Source: Paenibacillus alba
Lineage (GTDB): Bacteria; Bacillota; Bacilli; Paenibacillales; NBRC-103111
Length of the DNA stretch: 64,000 nt
Assembly: GCF_013204855.1 (NCBI RefSeq)
Contig: NZ_JABMKZ010000002.1
Location: 1 to 64,000, forward strand
Direction: 5' to 3'
Below the pieces are notes generated by a model. The model was not told the origin of the DNA. It worked only from the letters and a program-made list of their open reading frames with translations, and made no database searches. Position numbers and translations under genes: made by a program. Shown here piece after piece: positions 24,969-33,281 of this stretch (the first letter of the stretch is position 1; the number at the start of each line of letters is the position of its first letter).

Positions 24969-25018
24969 AAAAAGCAGTTGAGGCACCGGTTCACCGGAGA
25001 GCTTCAGCTGCTTTTTTC
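24969..25018. terminator. Bidirectional terminator
   Basis: AAAAAGCAG pairs with CTGCTTTTT and an inner CCGG/CCGG stem closes the loop. T-runs occur on both strands, serving the M29 gene and the convergent L,D-transpeptidase gene. Confidence 0.82.
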
Positions 25019-25061
25019 TATGAAATACGAGGAACATTAGCCTCATTAATGATCATAATAC

Positions 25062-26543
25062 TTAACCCAGCCAATGAAAAATCACCTTTTCCGGCGATTG
25101 GTCAAGAACAGGCAGCTTCGCTGGAATAAGCGTTTCGGTGTGCTTGACCGGTACACCGGCAGCCGACTTCCACTTCGCAGCTTCAATCTGGACTTCGGTC
25201 CCTTTGGGGACAAATGGAAACAATTGCTGCACGTCCTCATTGGAGAGCCGCACACAGCCCAGCGATTTATCGGTACCGATCGAGCTCTCATCATAGGTGC
25301 CATGAAGAGCTATGCTCCCAAGCCCCAAGCCCGCGTCACCATAACTGAGCGCATGGCTGCCCTTGGGCTGCTGAACGCGGTCTTGCACGACGAACTCCCC
25401 CTGCGGTGTCCCTCCGTTGGCTCCCAGCCCGATTTCCTTATCCCAGAGTATGTAGTCGCCACTCACCAGCTTCAAGTGATGCTCAGCTTTATTAATTTCA
25501 ATGTGGACGGGGTCATAAGGAATACGGCCAACGCCTGCTGCGTTTGCGTAAAACATCTGCTCCGGTTCCGCTGCTTTGCCATCATAGACCCATCCACCTT
25601 GACCGTTATAAGCTGCTGAGACCTCATTAGAGCCTGTTTCAGCCTCAATTGGAATAAAGCTGAGGTAGTTGTTTGGATAATCCTGCAGAAGCGATTCCAG
25701 GCTTGCTGGAGCCTCGCCGTGATCCTTCTTGTAACCTTCCAGAGCCGTACGAACTAAATTAGCACCAATCGCACTAAGCGGTTGGTGCTTGTCATACTCG
25801 GAATTAAGGAATCGAATTCGTACAGAGTTATCTGATGCTGGATAATACTGAGCGACGACAATCGCATTTTTCGTTAACGCGTCATTGGTGAGAAGCATGG
25901 TTTTCCCTTTATTGGTATTATCCAAGGAAACAACGCCATAAATGAGAATGCTGCGATTAGGCATTTCATCTGCTAAGACTAGTGCCTGCTTGTGCAGGGC
26001 ATTTTCAATCTCTTCATTCTTGGTATCGGGTGCCAAGTACATGACGAAAGGAAGATCAACCGTCTCATAGGTAATATCGCTCCCTACTCCCCATACCTTC
26101 ATTTTGGAGATCGTTTTGTAAATCGGACTATCTCCCACGAACAGCAGCACTAGCATCAAATTAAGGACGAGCAGAACGAGCAGCAGCGTCTTCATAAAAG
26201 GCGGCAGCAACGGCTTATTCTTCCCTGGAAATGCTAGCTGCAGGCTCGCGGCATGCGCAGCTTGTTGTTGGTCTAAATGTTGAATGGCTCGATTAGCAGC
26301 GGAATAAAACGGCGAAGGATACGTTCTTAGCACTTCTTTGTAATGAAAAACTGCTCGCTTCACATTGCCTTTTAGCTGGAATTTCTGTCCAATTTTGAAA
26401 TGAGCTTCTGGCGAGTTGGCATCCAAATACCGGATAACTTTCTCATAGTATTGAGGATCGGAAGGGCTTACAAAGAAATTCTTGTGCAAATGAATCAGAT
26501 TGTCATCCAGATGGTTGCGAAAACGTTGGTTTCGGCGAATCAT
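25062..26543 (-). CDS. Membrane-anchored L,D-transpeptidase (YkuD) with cytoplasmic N-terminal domain
   Basis: 493 residues from the ATG at 26543, with GAGAGGAG 6 bases upstream; an in-frame ATG at 26624 lacks one. Residues 1-115 are soluble and helical with a TPR-like stretch (PEAHFKIGQKFQLKGNVKRA). One membrane helix follows (about 118-137), then an outside region of about 200 residues and a YkuD domain (about 345-455). The catalytic motif HG (H414) is followed by SLGCVRL (Cys430, Arg432). It should cross-link or attach to peptidoglycan. The cytoplasmic head is unusual for secreted L,D-transpeptidases. Confidence 0.87.
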   Translation of the reverse strand: MIRRNQRFRNHLDDNLIHLHKNFFVSPSDPQYYEKVIRYLDANSPEAHFKIGQKFQLKGNVKRAVFHYKEVLRTYPSPFYSAANRAIQHLDQQQAAHAASLQLAFPGKNKPLLPPFMKTLLLVLLVLNLMLVLLFVGDSPIYKTISKMKVWGVGSDITYETVDLPFVMYLAPDTKNEEIENALHKQALVLADEMPNRSILIYGVVSLDNTNKGKTMLLTNDALTKNAIVVAQYYPASDNSVRIRFLNSEYDKHQPLSAIGANLVRTALEGYKKDHGEAPASLESLLQDYPNNYLSFIPIEAETGSNEVSAAYNGQGGWVYDGKAAEPEQMFYANAAGVGRIPYDPVHIEINKAEHHLKLVSGDYILWDKEIGLGANGGTPQGEFVVQDRVQQPKGSHALSYGDAGLGLGSIALHGTYDESSIGTDKSLGCVRLSNEDVQQLFPFVPKGTEVQIEAAKWKSAAGVPVKHTETLIPAKLPVLDQSPEKVIFHWLG

Positions 26544-26588
26544 TCGGCTCCTCTCCGTTCTATGTAATTGCTTGTCCAATCTTGCTGT

Positions 26589-26623
26589 TGATACATTTGG
26601 TATCTCTGATACATAATGTATCA
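26589..26623. promoter_or_regulatory. Perfect palindrome with an adjacent degenerate copy
   Basis: TGATACATAATGTATCA (26607-26623) is a perfect 17-bp palindrome. TGATACATTTGGTATC (26589-26604) beside it is a weaker version. They lie 45-80 bases upstream of the L,D-transpeptidase start, an operator-like position. The cognate regulator is unknown. Confidence 0.5.
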
Positions 26624-26711
26624 TATTGATTTTGGAAAGACAACCCTTTTGTTCTTCCCCTGAATGATTGGTCTGCGTTTAGCAAAAGCTGAGACACGGA
26701 GGTGATCAACC

Positions 26712-26846
26712 ATGAGTGGAAGAAACAACAAACCGAAGAACACCGGACCTGCCAGCAGCCCTTCTCGCTTGGATCAATTCGGGGAAAAAGCCGTTCAACA
26801 AGAAAAACAAGAAGCCAAAGAGCAAAATAGAATGCCGATTCTTTAA
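26712..26846 (+). CDS. 44-aa hydrophilic protein
   Basis: The frame MSGRNNKPKNTGPASSPSRL continues for 24 residues and ends MPIL. GGAGGTGATC, a nearly ideal ribosome binding site, lies 5 bases before the ATG at 26712, and a terminator follows at 26863. The protein is basic then Gln/Glu-rich and likely disordered, similar in style to small acid-soluble spore proteins. No family is assigned. Confidence 0.65.
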   Translation: MSGRNNKPKNTGPASSPSRLDQFGEKAVQQEKQEAKEQNRMPIL

Positions 26847-26862
26847 AAATGAACGGATGAAC

Positions 26863-26903
26863 AAAGACGCCCTCACCTATGCAAGGTGAAGGCGTCTTTT
26901 TAT
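26863..26903. terminator. Terminator between the 44-aa gene and qoxD
   Basis: AAAGACGCC and GGCGTCTTT form the base and TCACCT/AGGTGA the top of the stem, followed by TTTATT. It can serve both convergent genes. Confidence 0.83.
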
Positions 26904-26918
26904 TAACCTAAATCACAC

Positions 26919-27248
26919 TTAATGCGCAACTTGGTTGTAAGTCATAATCCAGATGGAACCAGCGACAATTGTTATTAGGATAACTAAACCAAAGATCAGC
27001 GCCATGATGTTCCACTTCGCGTTCTCGCCTTCCTTCACATGCATGAAGAACAGGAGTTGTACGCCGAATTGCAGAATGGCCATAAGGAGAATCAGAATCA
27101 ACGTACCGGTTCTGTTCAGCATGTGGTTCATCACCACGACCAACGGGATGATGGTCAGGATAATCGATAAGGCGAAGCCGATGATATAAGATTTCAACGA
27201 ACCATGAGCGTCATGATTCTGATGGGAATCTGTATGCGGTTGACTCAT
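26919..27248 (-). CDS. qoxD: Quinol oxidase subunit IV
   Basis: 109 residues: a His-rich head, then three membrane helices (about 20-40, 46-68, 80-102) with HVKEGENAKWN between the last two. This is the CyoD/QoxD pattern. It is a small structural subunit needed for assembly or stability of the heme-copper quinol oxidase. It is the last gene of the qox operon, starting 1 base after the qoxC stop. Confidence 0.88.
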   Translation of the reverse strand: MSQPHTDSHQNHDAHGSLKSYIIGFALSIILTIIPLVVVMNHMLNRTGTLILILLMAILQFGVQLLFFMHVKEGENAKWNIMALIFGLVILITIVAGSIWIMTYNQVAH

Positions 27249-27249
27249 C

Positions 27250-27867
27250 TTACATCACCCCCATCAAATAAACGATTGTAAATACGAAAATCCAAACCAC
27301 ATCAAGAAAATGCCAGTACAAGGAAATAACAGCGACTTTACGCTTCGTTACTGCTGTAATTCCTCTACGCTTCAACTGGATCATGAGTCCTACCATCCAG
27401 ATCAAACCAACCGAAACGTGCAAACCATGCGTTCCTACCAAAGCGAAAAAGGCAGATAAGAAAGCGCTCGTGCTGATCGTTGCTCCTTCATGATTAACCA
27501 TGCTAATAAACTCATTCAGCTCTAAACCAACGAATGACGCCCCTAGCAGCACGGTAACAGCTAACCAGCCAAGCAATTGCTTCATGTTCCCTTTGTTCAT
27601 GCCAAGGACAGCTAGACCGCTTGTGAAGCTGCTGGTAAGCAAAATGAAGGTCTCGGCGATAATCCCTGGCATCTTAAATAGTTCTTCCGGTGTTGGTCCA
27701 CCATTCGTGTTCTGATGCAGAACCATATAGGTCGCAAACAACGATCCGAAAAGAATACAGTCCGTTATTAGAAATATCCAAAAACCGAACGTTTTGAGCG
27801 ATTCGTGATCATGCTCATGGTCGTGTTCATGGGCGTGCTGCCCACCTTGCGCGGCTGCATGTGCCAT
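27250..27867 (-). CDS. qoxC: Quinol oxidase subunit III
   Basis: 205 residues with five membrane helices. FWIFLITDCILFGSLFATYM (helix 1), ELNEFISMVNHEGATIS, THGLHVSVGL and YWHFLDVVWIFVF are hallmark segments of subunit III. A His/Glu-rich N-terminal stretch (HAHEHDHEHDHE) could bind metal, which is not part of the family core. The start shares one base with the qoxB stop (TAATG). Confidence 0.9.
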   Translation of the reverse strand: MAHAAAQGGQHAHEHDHEHDHESLKTFGFWIFLITDCILFGSLFATYMVLHQNTNGGPTPEELFKMPGIIAETFILLTSSFTSGLAVLGMNKGNMKQLLGWLAVTVLLGASFVGLELNEFISMVNHEGATISTSAFLSAFFALVGTHGLHVSVGLIWMVGLMIQLKRRGITAVTKRKVAVISLYWHFLDVVWIFVFTIVYLMGVM

Positions 27868-29846
27868 TAGACTTTCGCTCCTTTCAACGCGGCTTCTGTA
27901 CGTTTCACTTCATCAGCCGGAATATAATAATCCGTATCATACGAGAACGAACGTGCAATCATACAGATCCCAACACCGATTAAAGCCGGAATTGTAAGCC
28001 ACATCCAGTCCCACACAAACCCGAATCCGGCAAAAAACCATAAGGCCGAAATAAGGAATGGAATAGCTGAATTCTTAGGCATATGAATCGGTTCATACAC
28101 AATCGGTGCCGACGGCTTGCCGGAGGCTGCTGATCGCTCCTTCTCTTCCCACCAAGCATCTGTTTCGCTAACTTGCGGCAGCACAGCAAAGTTATAAATC
28201 GGTGCCGGCGAAGGAATGGACCATTCCAGTGTCCGGCCATCCCATGGATCTCCGGAAACATCCGGCTCTCTGAATTTAATCGAGTGGGCGATTTGCCACA
28301 CTTGGAAGATGAACCCGATCCCCATCAGGAAACCACCTACGGTGGATACCAGATTGAGCGGTCCCCAGCCCATATCGAAGCTGTACGTGTAGGTACGACG
28401 CGTCATACCATCCAAGCCCAAGAAATATTGCGGCATGAAGCACACGTAGAAGCCAATGTTCCACAGCCAGAAAGCCCATTTGCCTAAGTGCTCGTTAAGC
28501 TTGAAGCCGAACATTTTTGGCCACCAGTAGTACAGGCCTGCGAAGTAACCGAACGCTACCCCACCGATCAACACTTGGTGGAAATGCGCAATTAAGAAGT
28601 AGCTGTTATGGAACTGGAAGTCTGCAGGTGCAACGGAAAGCAACACCCCGGTCATCCCCCCAATGACGAAACACGGAATGAAAGCGACTGTCCACATCAT
28701 TGGCGTGGTGAATCGAATTTTACCGCGGTACATCGTGAAGAGCCAGTTGAACACTTTGGCTCCGGTCGGGATAGCAATCAGCATCGTACTGATGGCGAAA
28801 AAGGCATTGACGTTCGCGCCGGATCCCATGGTGAAGAAGTGATGCGCCCAGGTGAAGAAGGACAGTAAACTAATAATCAACATGGCGAACACCATGGATT
28901 TGTAACCAAACAGCTTCTTTTTGGAGAAGGTCGACACCACTTCCGAGAAAATCCCGAAAGCAGGAACGACGACAATGTAAACCTCGGGGTGCCCCCACAT
29001 CCAAATCAAGTTGATGTACATCATCGGATTTCCTCCACCATCCAAGGTGAAGAAGTGCGCGCCAAGGAAGCGATCCAGGAACAACAGCGCAAGTGTCACT
29101 GTTAAGATCGGGAAAGCAAAGATAATCATGATACAACTGGAAAATACGGACCATGTGAACATTGGCATTTTCATCAATTTCATGCCAGGTGCACGCATTT
29201 TCAGAATCGTTACAATAAAGTTAATCCCTGTTGCTAAACTACCGATACCTGAAATTTGAATACCCCAAATATAGAAGTTTTCTCCCACACCAGGACTATG
29301 CGACATCTCCGAAAGCGGCGGATAGCTCAGCCATCCTGCATCCGGTGATCCACCGATAACGAACGATACGTTGAACAGCATCGCTCCCCAGAAGAACATC
29401 CAGAAGCTTAGTGAATTCAGAAACGGATAAGCGACGTCTCTGGCTCCAATTTGCAGAGGAACAACGATATTAAACAAACCAAACATCAATGGCATCGCCA
29501 TGAACAAAATCATAATTACGCCATGTGTTGTGAAAATTTGATTATAGTGATCTGCTTGCAGAAATTCACTATTCGGCATAGCCAACTGCAGACGCATGAG
29601 AAGCGCATCCACGCCGCCGCGGAACAGCATCATAATCGAACAGATGATATACATAATACCAATCCGTTTATGATCGACGCTTGTTAACCATTCACGCCAG
29701 AGCCAGACCCATTTTCTGAAATAGGTCAGCACGAATACCATAGCGACCATTGACAGCCCAATACTGACTTGAGCGCCTAAGATGAGTGGATCGCCCGTTA
29801 CGAAAAATTCCGATGCGAACTGTTTGATTGTATCCAACATGAGCAT
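27867..29846 (-). CDS. qoxB: Heme-copper quinol oxidase subunit I
   Basis: 659 residues. Heme and copper ligands are visible: the early TTHGVIM histidine, WGHPEVYIVVVPAFG (Cu-B His cross-linked to Tyr), WAHHFFTMG (two Cu-B histidines), and IAHFHQVLIGG (high-spin and low-spin heme ligands). Extra N- and C-terminal helices are typical of the Cyo/Qox subgroup. It reduces oxygen to water and pumps protons. GGAAAGGAAG precedes the ATG at 29846. Confidence 0.93.
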   Translation of the reverse strand: MLMLDTIKQFASEFFVTGDPLILGAQVSIGLSMVAMVFVLTYFRKWVWLWREWLTSVDHKRIGIMYIICSIMMLFRGGVDALLMRLQLAMPNSEFLQADHYNQIFTTHGVIMILFMAMPLMFGLFNIVVPLQIGARDVAYPFLNSLSFWMFFWGAMLFNVSFVIGGSPDAGWLSYPPLSEMSHSPGVGENFYIWGIQISGIGSLATGINFIVTILKMRAPGMKLMKMPMFTWSVFSSCIMIIFAFPILTVTLALLFLDRFLGAHFFTLDGGGNPMMYINLIWMWGHPEVYIVVVPAFGIFSEVVSTFSKKKLFGYKSMVFAMLIISLLSFFTWAHHFFTMGSGANVNAFFAISTMLIAIPTGAKVFNWLFTMYRGKIRFTTPMMWTVAFIPCFVIGGMTGVLLSVAPADFQFHNSYFLIAHFHQVLIGGVAFGYFAGLYYWWPKMFGFKLNEHLGKWAFWLWNIGFYVCFMPQYFLGLDGMTRRTYTYSFDMGWGPLNLVSTVGGFLMGIGFIFQVWQIAHSIKFREPDVSGDPWDGRTLEWSIPSPAPIYNFAVLPQVSETDAWWEEKERSAASGKPSAPIVYEPIHMPKNSAIPFLISALWFFAGFGFVWDWMWLTIPALIGVGICMIARSFSYDTDYYIPADEVKRTEAALKGAKV

Positions 29847-29874
29847 GACTTCCTTTCCTTGAAGCTTCAGTCGA

Positions 29875-30855
29875 TCACTTCGTCGTTTTCATTTGACTGT
29901 GGTCCATTTGATGATCCATCTTTCCATTCTTCTCTGAACCCGAGGATTTTGGCGTTTCTTTCGCAGTTTCAGCTGCTGCGCCATGACCACTGTGAATGGA
30001 TTGGCCATTCGTATATTTCGTAACAATTTTCTCGAACAGCCCATCAGGAATAGCTGAGAAATATTGAACGCCTGACTTACCTGGCTTTGCTAATGCTTCG
30101 TAGCTTTCCATTGTAAGCTTATTTGGCACTTTTTTCGTTTTGGCTACGAATGCATCAAAATCCTGCTTGGAGGTTGCATTCACGTCAAAGGTCATATCCG
30201 CGAAGTGTTCGCCACTGAAATTTGCCCCTGTGCCGAAATAATGACCAATCTCATCCGCTTGCAAGTAAAGCGTCATAGCCATGCCGGACATCGTATAGAT
30301 TTGGCCGCCAAGCTGCGGAACCCAGAAAGAGTTCATCGGCGCATCCGAGGTCAGTTCGAACTTAATTGGCGTGTCCTCCGGTATTTGCAAATAGTTAACG
30401 GTTGCGATGCCTTGCTCCGGATACGTGAACAACCATTTCCAATCCAGTGATGTCACCTGAACCGTTATGGGTGTTTTATCTGATTTCAATGGCTTAGAAG
30501 GTTCAAGCGCATGCGTGTAACGTATGGTTACAACAGCGAGCGTCGCGATAATGATGATGGGAATTGCCCACCATACAACTTCTAATGTTGTACTGTGCGC
30601 CCAATTTGGTTTATAAGAGGCTCTATTGCCCTCTTTATCCCGATACCGCCAAACAATCCAAGCCGTAAGAGCAAGCACCGGCACGAGGATAATCGCGCAT
30701 AACACGGTTGAAATCATAATTAAATCTCTTTGTTCGGCACCTACAGGACCTTTGGGGTCCAATACCATTGGTTGAGTACCGCAGCCTGCCAGAAGCACTA
30801 TCATGGCAATCATCATGACGGGCATCCAAGCTTGTACGAGTTTTCTTTTCTTCAC
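29875..30855 (-). CDS. qoxA: Quinol oxidase subunit II, lipoprotein with a His/Met-rich tail
   Basis: 326 residues. The lipoprotein signal ends LLAGC, two membrane helices follow (to about residue 115), then a cupredoxin-like domain with TSLDWKWLFTYPEQGIATVN and SFWVPQLGGQIYTMSG. The Cys-x3-Cys and His of a CuA site are absent, so this is a quinol and not a cytochrome c oxidase. The tail ends in KMDHQMDHSQM after a HSGHG stretch, a Met/His-rich extension not needed for the fold, possibly a copper-binding arm. First gene of qoxABCD. Confidence 0.92.
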   Translation of the reverse strand: MKKRKLVQAWMPVMMIAMIVLLAGCGTQPMVLDPKGPVGAEQRDLIMISTVLCAIILVPVLALTAWIVWRYRDKEGNRASYKPNWAHSTTLEVVWWAIPIIIIATLAVVTIRYTHALEPSKPLKSDKTPITVQVTSLDWKWLFTYPEQGIATVNYLQIPEDTPIKFELTSDAPMNSFWVPQLGGQIYTMSGMAMTLYLQADEIGHYFGTGANFSGEHFADMTFDVNATSKQDFDAFVAKTKKVPNKLTMESYEALAKPGKSGVQYFSAIPDGLFEKIVTKYTNGQSIHSGHGAAAETAKETPKSSGSEKNGKMDHQMDHSQMKTTK

Positions 30856-30918
30856 TCTGCTAACCTCCCTGTCCGCAAATCTGCAAAATGCTCATTTCTC
30901 ATTTTTTATTTAACTTGC

Positions 30919-30947
30919 ATGATATCGTTCTATTAACAAGATATCAA
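30919..30947 (-). promoter_or_regulatory. Promoter of the qox operon
   Basis: On the minus strand TTGATA (30942-30947) and TATCAT (30919-30924) are separated by 17 bases, about 65 bases before the qoxA start. GATATC repeats on both sides of the spacer could serve a regulator. Confidence 0.6.
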
Positions 30948-31067
30948 ATTGCGCTTAAAAGTACACATCCATACACATGACTTAACAAATACGTCAAAGG
31001 ATCGACGTTTTACTGTAAAACAAATGTCACAGAACGTTTGTTGACTATTGTGAAAATGTATGAAAAC

Positions 31068-31104
31068 CAAAAAGCCCTTCAAGTTACTCACTTGAAAGGC
31101 TTTA
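31068..31104 (-). terminator. Intrinsic terminator upstream of qoxA
   Basis: AAGCCCTTCAAGT pairs with ACTTGAAAGGCTT with one mismatch, followed on the minus strand by TTTTTGG. It ends the 86-aa membrane protein gene and insulates qox. Confidence 0.82.
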
Positions 31105-31128
31105 TTCAACTTTTTAATTGCCAGAAAC

Positions 31129-31389
31129 TCATTCAGACTTCGAAGCAGCACGTGAATGAACCAGATGAATCGCTGTCCGAATCACATAAATATGCACACT
31201 GCCGACCATGAAGCCAACCCCAACCATTAATGATGCATTGCGGTCACTAAAATGATTTATATTGAGCAAGCTCAAAACTAATCCTATACCTAGTAAAGCC
31301 CATGCCGCAATCGTCATCATCTTCACTAATGGCATCACATCGCGCTCACTGTGCTCAATACTACTGATTGAAATAGCTTTATTCGCCAT
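31129..31389 (-). CDS. Small membrane protein of unknown function
   Basis: 86 residues from the ATG at 31389, with GGAGTGA 5 bases upstream. Two hydrophobic helices (about residues 22-44 and 53-73) are preceded by a polar head (ISSIEHSERDVMPLV) and followed by HLVHSRAASKSE. I do not recognise the family. It lies between its own terminator and the divergent MBL gene. Confidence 0.65.
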   Translation of the reverse strand: MANKAISISSIEHSERDVMPLVKMMTIAAWALLGIGLVLSLLNINHFSDRNASLMVGVGFMVGSVHIYVIRTAIHLVHSRAASKSE

Positions 31390-31526
31390 ATTTATCACTC
31401 CAAACTCAAATGTAAGTGCTTAATAAATATAGTATACCACAAAAAAAGAATTTTGTTCATATTTTATTCACACGTTGCTCAAATTTTAGACAAAACTAAG
31501 TCTGCAATCGCTAAAATAATATTCAC

Positions 31527-31555
31527 TTGACTTTTATTTAAATCTGTGTTATAAT
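31527..31555 (+). promoter_or_regulatory. Promoter of the MBL-fold hydrolase gene
   Basis: TTGACT (31527-31532), a 17-base spacer, and TATAAT (31550-31555): a near-consensus sigma-A promoter with a leader of about 75 bases. Confidence 0.75.
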
Positions 31556-31637
31556 TAAATATTTTATTGACGAATAACCTCCTTTTAGATAAGATAGCCA
31601 TATTCTTTCTAATCAATTTTCCATGGAGGGTTTCCTG

Positions 31638-32390
31638 ATGCAAATTGCTGCTGGTCTTTTCATGCTTGAACTATCTGTTCCTATGATGGGCGGTATAGAC
31701 GTTATCCATCCCACACTTTTACTCGATCAGAATGGCGCCGTTTTAGTGGATACTGGTTATCCAGGTGTCTTCCCACTCATTTGCAAAGCGATGGATCAAC
31801 ATCATGCAGCTGTGCAAGACCTGCACACGATTATTATTACCCACCAAGACATTGATCATATCGGCAGCTTGCCGACTATTATGCAAGAATCCCCTCAGAA
31901 GCTGAATGTACTAGCCCATGAATTAGAAAAGCCTTATATTCAAGGTGACCAATTATTGATTAAAATCACACCGGAAACCATCGACAAAGCCGTCGCAAGT
32001 TTGCCAGCGGATATTTCCCCAGAGTGGCGCAAAGCTTTTCGCTCAACGCTGGAGAATCCTCCCAAAGGCGAAGTCAACGGGCTTCTCGCAGACGGTCAAA
32101 AGCTGCCTTATGCGGGCGGCCTTACAGTCATTGCAACGCCAGGACATACCCCCGGCCATATCAGTCTTTATCATCCCCCCAGCAAAACATTAATCGCAGC
32201 CGATGCGTTGGTCATAACAGGCGGTCAACTTCTGGGACCCGTGCCGGAATACTGCGTTAACTATGAACAAGCCTTGCAGTCTGTGAAGAAGCTTACCGCT
32301 TATGATATTGAAACCGTGATTTGTTATCATGGCGGCGTATATAGAAACAGTGTCAATCAACGCCTGGCAGAGATCGCGGCAGATCTTTAA
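31638..32390 (+). CDS. Metallo-beta-lactamase-fold hydrolase
   Basis: 250 residues from the ATG at 31638, with GGAGG upstream. Metal-site motifs are VDTGYPG, THQDIDHIG (in place of HxHxDH, the first His is retained and the second is Gln), TPGHTPGHISLY, AADAL and a final CYHGG. The substitution in the first motif (H-Q-D-I-D-H) is common in some MBL subgroups such as lactonase-like or thioesterase-like proteins. Cytoplasmic; the substrate cannot be inferred. Confidence 0.82.
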   Translation: MQIAAGLFMLELSVPMMGGIDVIHPTLLLDQNGAVLVDTGYPGVFPLICKAMDQHHAAVQDLHTIIITHQDIDHIGSLPTIMQESPQKLNVLAHELEKPYIQGDQLLIKITPETIDKAVASLPADISPEWRKAFRSTLENPPKGEVNGLLADGQKLPYAGGLTVIATPGHTPGHISLYHPPSKTLIAADALVITGGQLLGPVPEYCVNYEQALQSVKKLTAYDIETVICYHGGVYRNSVNQRLAEIAADL

Positions 32391-32407
32391 TTGCCAGGAA
32401 ACACAAA

Positions 32408-32456
32408 GAGCTGTCTCACAAGTAGATAAACTACTTGAAGACAGCCCTGATTTGTT
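32408..32456 (+). terminator. Hairpin after the MBL gene
   Basis: GCTGTCT-CAAGTAG pairs with CTACTTG-AGACAGC (32410-32444). The following TGATTTGTTCT is a poor T-tract, so termination may be weak. GAGCTGTCTCACAAGTAG also resembles the outer ends of several IS families, but no transposase trace is nearby. Confidence 0.5.
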
Positions 32457-32514
32457 CTAACACTTTCCTCATTGCCTTGTTGCAGATCTGCTCTAGCACC
32501 ACCTGGAATGGCCT

Positions 32515-32710
32515 CAATCATAAAATTCCTGCAATTGTGCATCCTTTTTACTCTTGGAGTAGTCCCAATCAGTAAATCCCTGCAATTGTGCATGCTTTTG
32601 AGGATTTTTCTGCATTAGAGGCCCTAAAAGATGAAGATACCTGCACATTTGCAGGTATTTCCACTTTTCAACCGAAATCACCCAAAAATTCCTGCACTTT
32701 CGCAGGTTTT
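32515..32710. repeat. Second copy of the composite 51-bp/TGCAGG-hairpin repeat
   Basis: AAATTCCTGCAATTGTGCAT (32523) and AAATCCCTGCAATTGTGCAT (32574) are 51 bases apart. They are followed by hairpins ACCTGCACATTTGCAGGT (32639-32656) and CCTGCACTTTCGCAGG (32691-32706). Order, spacing and sequences match 9432-9565, 23 kb away. The remaining gap up to 32840 holds no gene. Confidence 0.8.
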
Positions 32711-32840
32711 CCCAAACAGGTGAACCGAGCTAGAAACCCAACAATCCCACGTCATGCTGTAAAGTATGAACTCCATAAGCAATCGACGCTTGAACACTAA
32801 ACTTGCCTTATCGCAAAGCCCTATTATATGTACGTCAAAC

Positions 32841-33146
32841 TTATTTCAAAAGCGTGTAATTGCCGATGATCGGCAGGGGTTTGACCTGACCTTGTGCGGC
32901 AGCAACGATACCAAGAATGGCAAAAATAAAAATCGCCAAGTTAACCAGCGGCAGCAAGAGAAAACCAATAAACGGAATAATACTCAAAACCACATTGAGA
33001 ACAACAGCCACTACCAGCAATGTGAGGCCTTGGTTTGCATGGTACCATGCAAATTTAGAATCTTTGGCTAAAATAAGTGGGATGAAAAACAAGATGTACC
33101 CTACGATAGCCATACCCTTATTACTTTGAATATCCGTTGAATCCAT
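32841..33146 (-). CDS. DUF4870-like membrane protein
   Basis: 101 residues from the ATG at 33146 (AGAGGTG upstream). The pattern MAIVGYILFFIPLILAKDSK, FAWYHANQGLTLL, two further helices, and GIVAAAQGQVKPLPIIG fits the DUF4870/YtcA-like group of small membrane proteins with three to four helices and the conserved F-x-HANQ motif. Function unknown. Confidence 0.78.
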   Translation of the reverse strand: MDSTDIQSNKGMAIVGYILFFIPLILAKDSKFAWYHANQGLTLLVVAVVLNVVLSIIPFIGFLLLPLVNLAIFIFAILGIVAAAQGQVKPLPIIGNYTLLK

Positions 33147-33281
33147 GGACAGCACCTCTTTTTCTCAAAGTTTACTCTTTCATTATATTCGGAGTTATCC
33201 ATCTATTCTATGGATTTTTCATAATTCCAAAAATATTTTTCAAGTAAAAATCCGTCATAGCTAGATCAGCCTTTCTTGGAC

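Noticed and set aside
31020-31045. LexA-like AGAACGTTTGTTGA upstream of qoxA
   Set aside because: Mismatches at key positions, 170 bases upstream of qoxA and separated from it by the proposed promoter, so regulation is unlikely.
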